This document shows, one piece after another, positions 24,790-32,436 of a DNA stretch of 64,000 nt; the first letter of the stretch is position 1; each line of letters begins with the position of its first letter. The stretch covers positions 124,001 through 188,000 of the forward strand of contig NZ_AUMU01000010.1 in NCBI RefSeq assembly GCF_000430845.1, in the 5' to 3' direction. A model generated the notes under the pieces. The model made no database searches and was not told where the DNA came from. It saw only the letters and a program-made list of their open reading frames with translations. This DNA is from Chryseobacterium gregarium DSM 19109 (GTDB taxonomy: Bacteria; Bacteroidota; Bacteroidia; Flavobacteriales; Weeksellaceae). The translations under genes were made by a program, and so were the position numbers.

Positions 24790-26556
24790 ATGAAATATAA
24801 TTTTTTACGTATTAACAGAATTGTTTTATCCTTTGCAGTAATGTCTTTAGTAGGATGTACCAATCTGGATGAAAAAGTGATTGATGAGGTTTTGGGATCT
24901 GAAGTTGCAGATCCTGAAGCTGCTCTAGCTGCGGCGTACAGCCAGCTTGGCGAGGGTACTTTTGTAGACCATGGAAGTGTTTTCGCTCTGCAGGAATATT
25001 CTACTGACGAGGCAATCTTGCCAACAAGGGGAAGCGACTGGGGAGACGGCGGGAAATGGAGGGCTATGCACGAGTTTACATGGGATGCCAACAGTGATGT
25101 GGTAAAAAATACCTGGAATCAATTGAATTTTGGGATTACAAAATCGCTAACGGCAATATCAAGCGCTAGTAAAAGTACAGGAACTAATAAAGCCCTATTT
25201 TTAGCTGAAGCAAAAGGATTATTGGCTTATTATACGTATACCACGATCGATTTGTTCGGCCAGGCGCCTTACAGGGATCCTGATAATATCAACGCACCAA
25301 TTCAGATTAGAAAAGCTGAAACTACGATCGATGATTTAATCAAAGAAGTACAGGGGCTTATTCCGGATTTAGCAGATATTAAAACGCAGAATACGCACGC
25401 CGGAAGATTTACGAAACAGGCGGCATATGCGCTTTTGGCAGACATGTATCTGAACAGAGCAGTTCTGAAGAATAAAACGGCAAGTGATTTCAATTTTTTG
25501 GAACAGGCCGTAAGTGGAGGCGGAACGGATATGGATAAAGTAATCGAATATTCCAATTTGTTGATTAATAACCCAAATTTCAGTTTGGAATCAAATTATT
25601 TCCACAATTTTGATATTAACAATCATACGAGTAAGGAAATGATCTTCACGGTCGTTCAGAAGAAAATTGCGAATTCAGATAAAGGTTCGGACAATGATTT
25701 GGCGTATATGTCAATGGAAAGGATCCAGAAGCCTTCCCCTGATAACAGAGGTACGAATGCAAACTGTGTCACTCCCGAATTCTATTATTCATGGAATGGC
25801 AATCATAATGATCCCCGTTTCCATAGAACCTATCAGTATGAAGACCAAACCTGGTTCAGAAATGACGGAACAGACGTAAGTGTACCCTCAACCAGTAAGG
25901 TGGAAGGCACAGGAAAACCATGGTTTCATTTCAACAGGGGATTACAGGTAGGCCAGCAATACGGTCCTAAAATTCTTGCCAACGGAAATTTTGATATGAC
26001 AGCAGACGGAAGGATTAAAGTATATAAATTATTTACAGAAAAAAACACCACGCTTGCGGCAGATTTCACTCCTGAACTGAATTTCGACAATCCTTCGGAG
26101 GCCGTGTTTACCCAGGCACAGATCAACAGAGGTGTAAGAAACTTTAAGTTTGAATTTGATCCTGGTTACGGAAACAACGGAACCAGCGGAATGGATGTTC
26201 CGTTATACAGATTGGGAACTATTTATATGATGAGGGCAGAAGCTTATTTCAGAAACGGAAATATATCGGCAGCTTTGGTTGATGTGAATAAACTGAGGAC
26301 AAGCAGGACCCGTGAATCTTTATACAATAATGCTCCCGGTCTTGTTATCGCTTCTCTGGATGCCAATACGTTGTTTAAAGAGTCAGGATACGAGCTCTAT
26401 TGGGAAATGTACAGGAGAAAGGCCATGATCAGATTCAAAAAATTTGATCTTCCGGGAACCGCAAAACCGGCTTCCCAGCCTTACCGGAGAATTTTCCCGA
26501 TCCCTCAGGCAACAATTGATGCCTCTACAGATTTTACCCAAAATCCAGGATACTAA
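24790..26556 (+). CDS. SusD/RagB-type nutrient-binding lipoprotein
   Basis: 588 residues. Lipoprotein signal with Cys23 in SLVGC. The helical SusD-N region follows (DPEAALAAAYSQL), with TPR-like helices, and the C-terminal RagB/SusD motif (LYRLGTIYMMRAEAYFRNGNISAALVDVNKLRTSR, YELYWEMYRRKAMIRF) before the final RIFPIPQATIDAS. It caps the SusC barrel on the cell surface and binds substrate. It forms a two-gene operon with susC, ending at a strong terminator. Confidence 0.95.
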   Translation: MKYNFLRINRIVLSFAVMSLVGCTNLDEKVIDEVLGSEVADPEAALAAAYSQLGEGTFVDHGSVFALQEYSTDEAILPTRGSDWGDGGKWRAMHEFTWDANSDVVKNTWNQLNFGITKSLTAISSASKSTGTNKALFLAEAKGLLAYYTYTTIDLFGQAPYRDPDNINAPIQIRKAETTIDDLIKEVQGLIPDLADIKTQNTHAGRFTKQAAYALLADMYLNRAVLKNKTASDFNFLEQAVSGGGTDMDKVIEYSNLLINNPNFSLESNYFHNFDINNHTSKEMIFTVVQKKIANSDKGSDNDLAYMSMERIQKPSPDNRGTNANCVTPEFYYSWNGNHNDPRFHRTYQYEDQTWFRNDGTDVSVPSTSKVEGTGKPWFHFNRGLQVGQQYGPKILANGNFDMTADGRIKVYKLFTEKNTTLAADFTPELNFDNPSEAVFTQAQINRGVRNFKFEFDPGYGNNGTSGMDVPLYRLGTIYMMRAEAYFRNGNISAALVDVNKLRTSRTRESLYNNAPGLVIASLDANTLFKESGYELYWEMYRRKAMIRFKKFDLPGTAKPASQPYRRIFPIPQATIDASTDFTQNPGY

Positions 26557-26590
26557 ATTTTCTTCTTTATAAACGATTATTTTTTACGGC

Positions 26591-26616
26591 AAAAGCGAAG
26601 GAAGTCCTTCGCTTTT
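26591..26616. terminator. Bidirectional terminator between susD and msrA
   Basis: AAAAGCGAAGGA and TCCTTCGCTTTT are exact complements (12 bp), with a T-rich tail on the plus strand. Confidence 0.85.
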
Positions 26617-26635
26617 GTTTTTTTTATCATTAAAA

Positions 26636-27190
26636 TTATTCTTCATTCAGCATTCCCAGTTCCCCGAAATGTTTTTTGAACTTCTGAATCTTTGGTCCTA
26701 CTACAGCGCTGCAGTACGGCTGTGTCGGGTTTTCATGATAATATCCCTGATGATACTGTTCGGCAGGCCAGAATTTTTCAAATTTTGTAAGTTCAGTCAC
26801 ATAAGTTCCCTGCCATCTTCCCGATTGCTGGGAAGTACTGATTGCTTCTTCAGCTTTTGACTTTTCAGCATCGTTCTTATAATAAATAACGGAACGGTAC
26901 TGGGTCCCGATATCGTTGCCCTGTCTGTTGAGCTGGGTAGGATCATGAAGGAAAAAGAAGACGTCCATCAGCTGTTCATAAGAAATCACAGACGGGTCAT
27001 AGGTAATCTGTACCACTTCTGCATGTCCCGTTTCCCCAGTGCAGACCTCTTCATAAGTCGGGTTGTCTTTATGGCCCCCCGAATATCCCGAAACAGCAGA
27101 TTTTACCCCTGTCAGCATGTTGAAACAGCTTTCCACGCACCAGAAACATCCGCCACCGAAAGTAATGGTCTCTAAATTATTGTTGTCCAT
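26636..27190 (-). CDS. msrA: Peptide methionine sulfoxide reductase MsrA
   Basis: Reduces the S-epimer of methionine sulfoxide. 184 residues from ATG 27190 (MDNNNLETITFGGGCFWC), with catalytic Cys15 in GCFWC and a resolving cysteine in QPYCSAVVGPK. The frame extends upstream to 27271, but a promoter (TTG at 27250-27248, 19-base spacer, TAATCTTTG at 27228-27220) lies inside that extension. The cytosolic form is therefore likely, without a secretion signal. Confidence 0.93.
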   Translation of the reverse strand: MDNNNLETITFGGGCFWCVESCFNMLTGVKSAVSGYSGGHKDNPTYEEVCTGETGHAEVVQITYDPSVISYEQLMDVFFFLHDPTQLNRQGNDIGTQYRSVIYYKNDAEKSKAEEAISTSQQSGRWQGTYVTELTKFEKFWPAEQYHQGYYHENPTQPYCSAVVGPKIQKFKKHFGELGMLNEE

Positions 27191-27219
27191 TGTAGGTTGA
27201 TTATTGTATGTATTATTTT

Positions 27220-27250
27220 CAAAGATTATTTTAATTGAAAAACTAATCAA
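27220..27250 (-). promoter_or_regulatory. msrA promoter
   Basis: TTG, 19 bases, then TAATCTTTG (one base longer than the TAnnTTTG consensus). It places transcription start near 27213 and so selects the start codon at 27190. Confidence 0.45.
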
Positions 27251-27477
27251 AAATATGAAAAACTTTTTCAATTAATAGGTAATTCTGTCTTCCAAATACA
27301 AATCACAATGATAGATTTCACAAATATTGACAGGGAAAGAAACAAACAACTCCAACATGTGGAATTGTTTGAAACCGGTTTTTATTTTCTGATTAAACGC
27401 TTTAAAACTTTTTACATTATTATCTGAATGCTTCTGGTTTTAATAGAGAATGGGTTAACTAAATTTTGTGTAAAATC

Positions 27478-27672
27478 TTAACCGCCCATGTCGTTGACGC
27501 ATTGGTTTTTGTGGCAATTCCAGCTATATCCTTCAGGGCAGCTGGTATCCCCTAAATAATAGCTGATCTCTTTGCAGTCAAAATTCTTATCTTTTACAAT
27601 ACCTCCCAGGATGTTTTTTTTATGCTCTCTGTTCAGTAATTTGATTCCTTTTAAATTTTTAAGATTTTTCAT
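27478..27672 (-). CDS. Double-glycine leader peptide (bacteriocin-like precursor)
   Basis: 64 residues from ATG 27672 (MKNLKNLKGIKLLNREHKKN). The leader ends ILGG at residues 21-24, the form cut by C39-type peptidases. The core of about 40 residues holds four cysteines (DCKEIS, TSCPEG, NCHKNQC). An upstream in-frame start at 27747 gives an unlikely N-terminus. Short peptides like this are common in Chryseobacterium and are often annotated bacteriocin-like; no maturation or export gene is nearby. Confidence 0.7.
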   Translation of the reverse strand: MKNLKNLKGIKLLNREHKKNILGGIVKDKNFDCKEISYYLGDTSCPEGYSWNCHKNQCVNDMGG

Positions 27673-27975
27673 TCTGTTTAATTTTTTAGTAAATAATATC
27701 TCAAGCATTTTAAGACAATTGAGATTTTTGTCGGATGATTCTTGCAAGAAATCTTTGACAAATATTGAGTAATCTGACGGAAAAAAATGATGTACAAACT
27801 GATTTTATAGAAATTGTAAGTGACTATTTCTAAATAATCATTTATAATTTTTAATTTAATCAATTGAAATTCAGAATATTATTATGTATTAATTCTTTTT
27901 AAGAATCACATCTCTAAAAAAGCATAATTCTGAGGAAGTAAAATCTACTTTTACGAGTAATTAAATTTTATCGTA

Positions 27976-28251
27976 ATGAATAAAAACAATTCGGATTTAA
28001 GCAGATTGCAACATGCATCTGTCTTATCAAGGGAAAAATGTTCAAAAATTATGGCCGGCTTACTGAAGAATGTACCGCTGACTCCCGCAGACGGAGGGCC
28101 TTCAGGTTCTGCTGCCGGAGGTGGGGGCGGATCCGGGCAGACGACCTGTGGGGTAGCCCCACCGATTGATGACCCGTTGTACCCGTTGTGGGTTCAGTGT
28201 ATGTGGGATCGGGATCATCCGCTACAGGCCGGATATTGTGTTTTGCCTTAA
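27976..28251 (+). CDS. Gly-rich peptide with LSRE-type leader
   Basis: 91 residues. The N-terminal part LQHASVLSREKCSKIMAG aligns with the leaders at 27672, 48431 and 48658 (L-[SN]-R-E-x-x-x-K-I-x-x-G pattern). A Gly/Ser-rich linker (PSGSAAGGGGGSGQ) then leads to a short core with three cysteines and two tryptophans. The stop lies 3 bases from the stop of the convergent AraC gene. A TACTTTTA element at 27946-27953 may be its promoter. Function unknown. Confidence 0.6.
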   Translation: MNKNNSDLSRLQHASVLSREKCSKIMAGLLKNVPLTPADGGPSGSAAGGGGGSGQTTCGVAPPIDDPLYPLWVQCMWDRDHPLQAGYCVLP

Positions 28252-28254
28252 AAA

Positions 28255-29967
28255 TCATTCTTTGTTAAGCTGTTCAATAAACTGATACGGCGTAATGCCT
28301 TTTAAGCTTTTAAAAATTCTGGAAAATGAAGTTCCGTTTTTGTATCCGGTCATTTCTGCTAAAGACTGGATCGTATAATTACGGAACTTTTTATTTTCGA
28401 TAAGTTCATTGACAATATGATCTATTCTCAGCTGATTGGTGTAATCTCCAAACGACATTTCTTTGTGTTTATTGATAAAGCTGGACAGGTAACTTGTATT
28501 GGTTCCTATTTTTTTGGCGACACTGTATTGATCATATTCCTGTTTCAGAAAATATTTTTCTTTTTCTAACCGGATAAGCCCGTCCTGTATTTTTTTTTCA
28601 TTTTCGTCCGTTAGTATAATCGATGGCTTTGTATTTGAAAGAGAGTTTCCTGCAATACTTTCCATCGTGTTTTTCTCTTCATATTGTTCGATAATTTTAT
28701 GAAAATTGGCAACTGTATTTTTCCTTGTTTTTATCTGATAATAAATAATTCCTGAAAGAACTGTCAGAATAATACAGGAAACCATAATCCAGAACAGGGT
28801 ATTTTTTTCATGGGCATGTATCTTCTCCTTAAGGTTCATAACCTCGTCATTAATATCTTTCCTGTGCAATTCCCTGTAAAGGGTGGCCAGGTCATTTTTT
28901 TCATGGGCATTTTTTTTCTCATACAGGTTAATAAAAAGATCGGAATAATATTGTGCGGAATCTTTCCTGTCTTCCTTTAAATAGATTGCGGATAAAAAAT
29001 TCTGGCTGAAGATATATTCATTGGTGATGATTGAATCCTTGTTTAAAGACTTCGTAAAATCAAGAAAATATTTTTTGGAATTTTTAAAATCATTGGATTC
29101 GTAGTACGTCGAAGCAATATTATACTTAAGCTGATTGATGTATTCCCTGAATTTCAGGCTGTCATATATTTTCAGGCTTTTGAAATAATAGTCGTTTGCT
29201 TTTTTATACTTTGATTGATGCTCATTCAGCGTTCCAAGCTTTAAGTAGGTTGTTGCGGTAAGGTTTGCGTTTCTGGTTGTTTTGAGAAGGGTATTGAAGT
29301 TAGACAGGGCACTGTCGGCATATTTTTTATAATGTGTCTGGTCTGAGATAAACGTATTCAAGTATAATAACCCCAGATTAGAAAAGTTATTTTCATAGAG
29401 AATCGGATAATAATCTTCAGGATATAAATTTTTATTTTTTTCTAAAAGCAATAAGACTTCTTTCGTTTCGGCAATAGCTTCGCCGGTTCGCTTTAAGTTG
29501 GTTTTAATGGTCGCCAGATTTCCTTTTACCTTGATGATCTGCTGAATATCTCTATTCTTCTGGGCGAATTCATGAGCTTTTATAAAGTTTTTTAATGCTT
29601 CTATGTTCTTCAGATTAACCTTATCTGTATTTCCTAAAATATTGTAGATATTAGATAAATCCCGGTAATTATTTTTATCAGCGGCTGAAACCTTTCTTAA
29701 AAAACGGTTGATATTGTTTACGTATTCTTTATCGTTAAAATTTGAATGGGTCACTGTTAATAACTGTCTTTTCGCGGTATACGCAAAAGCAAGGTCAATC
29801 GGCTCTTTTGATGAAAATATTTTATTTACATACACCAGAGCGCTATCCGTACCGATGGTAGGATAAAGAAAAAATTTGCTTTTATACAGTGCAATGTCTT
29901 GCCGGGTCTGTGAGAATGAAAACAAGCTGGTTATGGAAAACAGGAACGTAAGAAAAAATTTCATCAT
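28255..29967 (-). CDS. TPR-containing AraC-family transcriptional regulator, membrane bound
   Basis: 570 residues. Signal-like N-terminus (MMKFFLTFLFSITSLFSFSQ), TPR repeats (about 40-370) outside the cytoplasmic membrane, one helix near 388-410 (LFWIMVSCIILTVLSGIIYYQI), a linker, and a C-terminal AraC double HTH (about 465-570: TNTSYLSSFINKHKEMSFGDY, IQSLAEMTGYKNGTSFSRIFKSLKGITPYQF). One-component membrane regulator of a type frequent in Flavobacteriia. Target unknown; the adjacent peptide gene is a candidate. A TACATTTG element at 29988-29981 is its promoter. Confidence 0.88.
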   Translation of the reverse strand: MMKFFLTFLFSITSLFSFSQTRQDIALYKSKFFLYPTIGTDSALVYVNKIFSSKEPIDLAFAYTAKRQLLTVTHSNFNDKEYVNNINRFLRKVSAADKNNYRDLSNIYNILGNTDKVNLKNIEALKNFIKAHEFAQKNRDIQQIIKVKGNLATIKTNLKRTGEAIAETKEVLLLLEKNKNLYPEDYYPILYENNFSNLGLLYLNTFISDQTHYKKYADSALSNFNTLLKTTRNANLTATTYLKLGTLNEHQSKYKKANDYYFKSLKIYDSLKFREYINQLKYNIASTYYESNDFKNSKKYFLDFTKSLNKDSIITNEYIFSQNFLSAIYLKEDRKDSAQYYSDLFINLYEKKNAHEKNDLATLYRELHRKDINDEVMNLKEKIHAHEKNTLFWIMVSCIILTVLSGIIYYQIKTRKNTVANFHKIIEQYEEKNTMESIAGNSLSNTKPSIILTDENEKKIQDGLIRLEKEKYFLKQEYDQYSVAKKIGTNTSYLSSFINKHKEMSFGDYTNQLRIDHIVNELIENKKFRNYTIQSLAEMTGYKNGTSFSRIFKSLKGITPYQFIEQLNKE

Positions 29968-29980
29968 GGTTTGTTTCCGG

Positions 29981-29988
29981 CAAATGTA
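29981..29988 (-). promoter_or_regulatory. -7 element of the TPR-AraC gene
   Basis: TACATTTG on the minus strand, 13 bases before the ATG at 29967, giving a leader of under ten bases. Confidence 0.5.
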
Positions 29989-30066
29989 ATAAAAATCATT
30001 CCTTGAAATAATTTAACCATTCATATTTATTGAAGGGACATAAAAATAAAAGGTTCAATGCATAAA

Positions 30067-30088
30067 AAAGCATCCTTTTTAGGATGCT
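30067..30088 (-). terminator. Terminator after the ROK kinase gene
   Basis: AAGCATCC and GGATGCTT arms around TTTTTA; on the minus strand the stem is followed by TTTTTTATG. Confidence 0.7.
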
Positions 30089-30113
30089 TAATATTATTTA
30101 AATAAGTTTTCAG

Positions 30114-31082
30114 TTAATTTTCCCAGACCAAAGCACTTGCGCCTAAAATAGCCGCATCCGCTTCATCCAGTTCACTGAATACCAGTTTTACCTTATTTCT
30201 GAAGATCGGAAGGAGGTTCCTTTCCATATGCAGTTTGGTAGGCTTCAGAATAAAGTCTCCTGCCTTTATTACCCCGCCGAATAGAAGAATGGCCTGCGGA
30301 GATGAGAACATGACAAAATTGGCCAGTGCTTCCCCTAATTTCTGTCCGGTATACCGGAATACTTCAATGGAAATAGGATCGCCCTTTAAAGCGCATTCAT
30401 GAACGGTTTTAGAATTGATTGACTCTTCCGGGAACTGGCTCAGCATGGATTCAGGAAATTCAGCACGCATTTTTTTTGCCGTGATGGCGATTCCGGTTGC
30501 GGAGGCGTAAGCTTCAAGGGAACCTTCAGATCCTGTGCTCCAGTGTTTCCTTCCGCCTGGCTTTACAATCGTATGTCCCAATTCCCCTGCAAATCCGTCA
30601 TGTCCATAGATCAGCTTTCCGCTGGCAACGATTCCGCTTCCCACACCTGTTCCCAGGGTAATCATGATGAAATCTTTCATTCCTCTCGCAGCTCCGAAAA
30701 GCATTTCCCCGTAAGCGGCTGCATTGGCATCATTGGTTACCGTAGACCGCAGATTGAATTTTTCAGTCATCAGTTTCCCGAAAGGGATAACTCCTTTCCA
30801 TGGCAGGTTCGGAGCCTGCTCAATGGTTCCCGTATAGTAGTTTCCATTGGGTGCCCCGATGCCGATTCCTTCAAACGTTCTTTCTTTGCTGTGTTTTTCT
30901 ATCAGCGGATAAATATTCTCATACAAAGCATCGATATACTGTTCTACAGTTTCATAAGCATCTGTACGAAGATTTCCTTTTTCAAGAACTTCACCCCGGT
31001 GGTTGACCACTCCAAATTTGGTATTCGTGCCGCCTATGTCAATTCCTAGGGCAACGTTTTTTGATAAATCGATTAATGACAT
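30114..31082 (-). CDS. ROK-family sugar kinase
   Basis: 322 residues. Phosphate-binding DIGGTNTKFGVV near residue 15, the catalytic loop TNDANAAAYGE near 115-125, GTGVGSGIV near 143, and the HxG helix start ELGHT. The family's zinc motif CxCGxxGCxE is replaced by the WSTGSEGSLE segment, so all three cysteines are lost while Gly, Leu and Glu remain. Likely glucokinase or N-acetylhexosamine kinase in the cytoplasm; substrate not decidable. Monocistronic, with a terminator behind it. Confidence 0.88.
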   Translation of the reverse strand: MSLIDLSKNVALGIDIGGTNTKFGVVNHRGEVLEKGNLRTDAYETVEQYIDALYENIYPLIEKHSKERTFEGIGIGAPNGNYYTGTIEQAPNLPWKGVIPFGKLMTEKFNLRSTVTNDANAAAYGEMLFGAARGMKDFIMITLGTGVGSGIVASGKLIYGHDGFAGELGHTIVKPGGRKHWSTGSEGSLEAYASATGIAITAKKMRAEFPESMLSQFPEESINSKTVHECALKGDPISIEVFRYTGQKLGEALANFVMFSSPQAILLFGGVIKAGDFILKPTKLHMERNLLPIFRNKVKLVFSELDEADAAILGASALVWEN

Positions 31083-31168
31083 TTTCTATTCTAAAATTCT
31101 AAAAGGTTAAAATTATAAAAAAGATTGTATTAATGGATTATTAACTAAATAATTATTGAATTTTTTTT

Positions 31169-32380
31169 TCAGGCAGGTTTTACCGTTTTCTTTTTCCTTC
31201 TTCCCCACCAGATCAGAAATCCGGTTACTGGTAATGAGGCACATATAAGGCTTACGATGAAGGCGATGATCTTGGTAGGAAGCCCTAAGATAGACCCGAC
31301 ATGGATATCATAGTTGGCACCGACTGCTTTTTCACCGAAATTTTTATCCTTCATATCATGGGTGTGAAGCAGCTCACCGGAATTTTCATCAAAAATAAGG
31401 CTGCTGCTTTTATGATAAGAATAAGATAAATGTTTTACATATACCTCAAAATTCGGGTGCTCATGATCATCCATATGTGGATGGCCCAGATCAATGGAAA
31501 ATCCATAGGAATCCGGATATTTAGCCTTTACCGTATTGCTGATTTTATCAAGCGTCCCTTCCGTTCTCAGTTCTATGGGTGCTTTGGTCTTAATCGATGA
31601 AAAGTCGGGGTACTGGGTTTTCCCGCCGGAGAAAATGAAGTAGATGGCAGCCTGAACCACAAAAAATGCATAGAATAATCCCGTAATGGAGAATACAAGT
31701 GCAAATATGGAAGCATAAAATCCTAAAACATTATGAAGATCATAGTTCTTCCTTTTCCAGCTTTTTACGTTCTGCCATTTGAATGAGAAGCGCTGTTTTC
31801 TTGCCGCTTTATTTTTCGGCCACCAGAGGATAATGCCGGAAATAAGCATGATCATGAAAATAATTACCGGAATTCCCACAAGATATGTTCCCCAGGACTG
31901 CTTCAGAAGATAGCTCCAGTGGATCATTTTTACGATCTGGAAGAAGCCGTTCTTTTCATCATAGGTCTCCAATACTTTTCCGCTGTACGGATTCACGTAA
32001 GCCACCTTATAGATCGGGAATTCATCAAAATAATTCCAGCCTTCCGGGTCATGCTCGTACCAGTAGAAAAGGTAAGACATCTTTTTATCAATCGGGATAT
32101 TGACCCAATGGACAGGATATTTTTCTTTTACCTGCTCCACAACGGCTTTTTCCAGTGTGCGGATCGGAAGAACCTGCTTCTGATCGATATTCTGTTCATT
32201 ATGATAGATAACCTCTTTTCTGGTAAAGTTTTCAATCTCGTCCTTGAAAACATACAAAGCCCCGGTAATGGAAATGATAAAGATCAGAAACCCGATGCCC
32301 AGCCCGAACCACAAATGCAGTTTTCCGGTCCACTTCTTAAATGCGCTGGGCTTCTTTTTATGGTGATGCTTTTTTCTCAT
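31169..32380 (-). CDS. PepSY-associated transmembrane protein (iron block, copy 1)
   Basis: 403 residues. A His/Lys-rich N-terminus MRKKHHHKKKPSAFKKW precedes the first helix. Four helices in total (near 18-45, 150-180, 205-240 and 360-390) surround two extracytoplasmic PepSY-type domains. Such proteins accompany siderophore receptors and may act as inner-membrane ferric-siderophore reductases or chaperones. It is a paralogue of 34546-35748. It has its own promoter (TATCTTTG, 32405-32398) and the Fur-like box just upstream. Confidence 0.87.
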   Translation of the reverse strand: MRKKHHHKKKPSAFKKWTGKLHLWFGLGIGFLIFIISITGALYVFKDEIENFTRKEVIYHNEQNIDQKQVLPIRTLEKAVVEQVKEKYPVHWVNIPIDKKMSYLFYWYEHDPEGWNYFDEFPIYKVAYVNPYSGKVLETYDEKNGFFQIVKMIHWSYLLKQSWGTYLVGIPVIIFMIMLISGIILWWPKNKAARKQRFSFKWQNVKSWKRKNYDLHNVLGFYASIFALVFSITGLFYAFFVVQAAIYFIFSGGKTQYPDFSSIKTKAPIELRTEGTLDKISNTVKAKYPDSYGFSIDLGHPHMDDHEHPNFEVYVKHLSYSYHKSSSLIFDENSGELLHTHDMKDKNFGEKAVGANYDIHVGSILGLPTKIIAFIVSLICASLPVTGFLIWWGRRKKKTVKPA

Positions 32381-32397
32381 GCTGATAAAAACTTTTG

Positions 32398-32436
32398 CAA
32401 AGATAAACTTTAATTTTATTTAGATTAATTAAAATC
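32398..32436 (-). promoter_or_regulatory. Promoter and Fur-like box, site A
   Basis: The -7 element TATCTTTG lies at 32405-32398. The box at 32416-32436 (plus strand, core TTATTTAGATTAATT) overlaps the stop of the upstream receptor gene. It matches 19 of 21 bases with the box before the receptor at 37952. Confidence 0.65.

Noticed and set aside
26580..26598. Possible fourth copy of the 19-bp dyad (TTTTTACGG...)
   Set aside because: The right half lacks CCGTAA and no -7 element stands 21 bases downstream; it is part of the terminator region.
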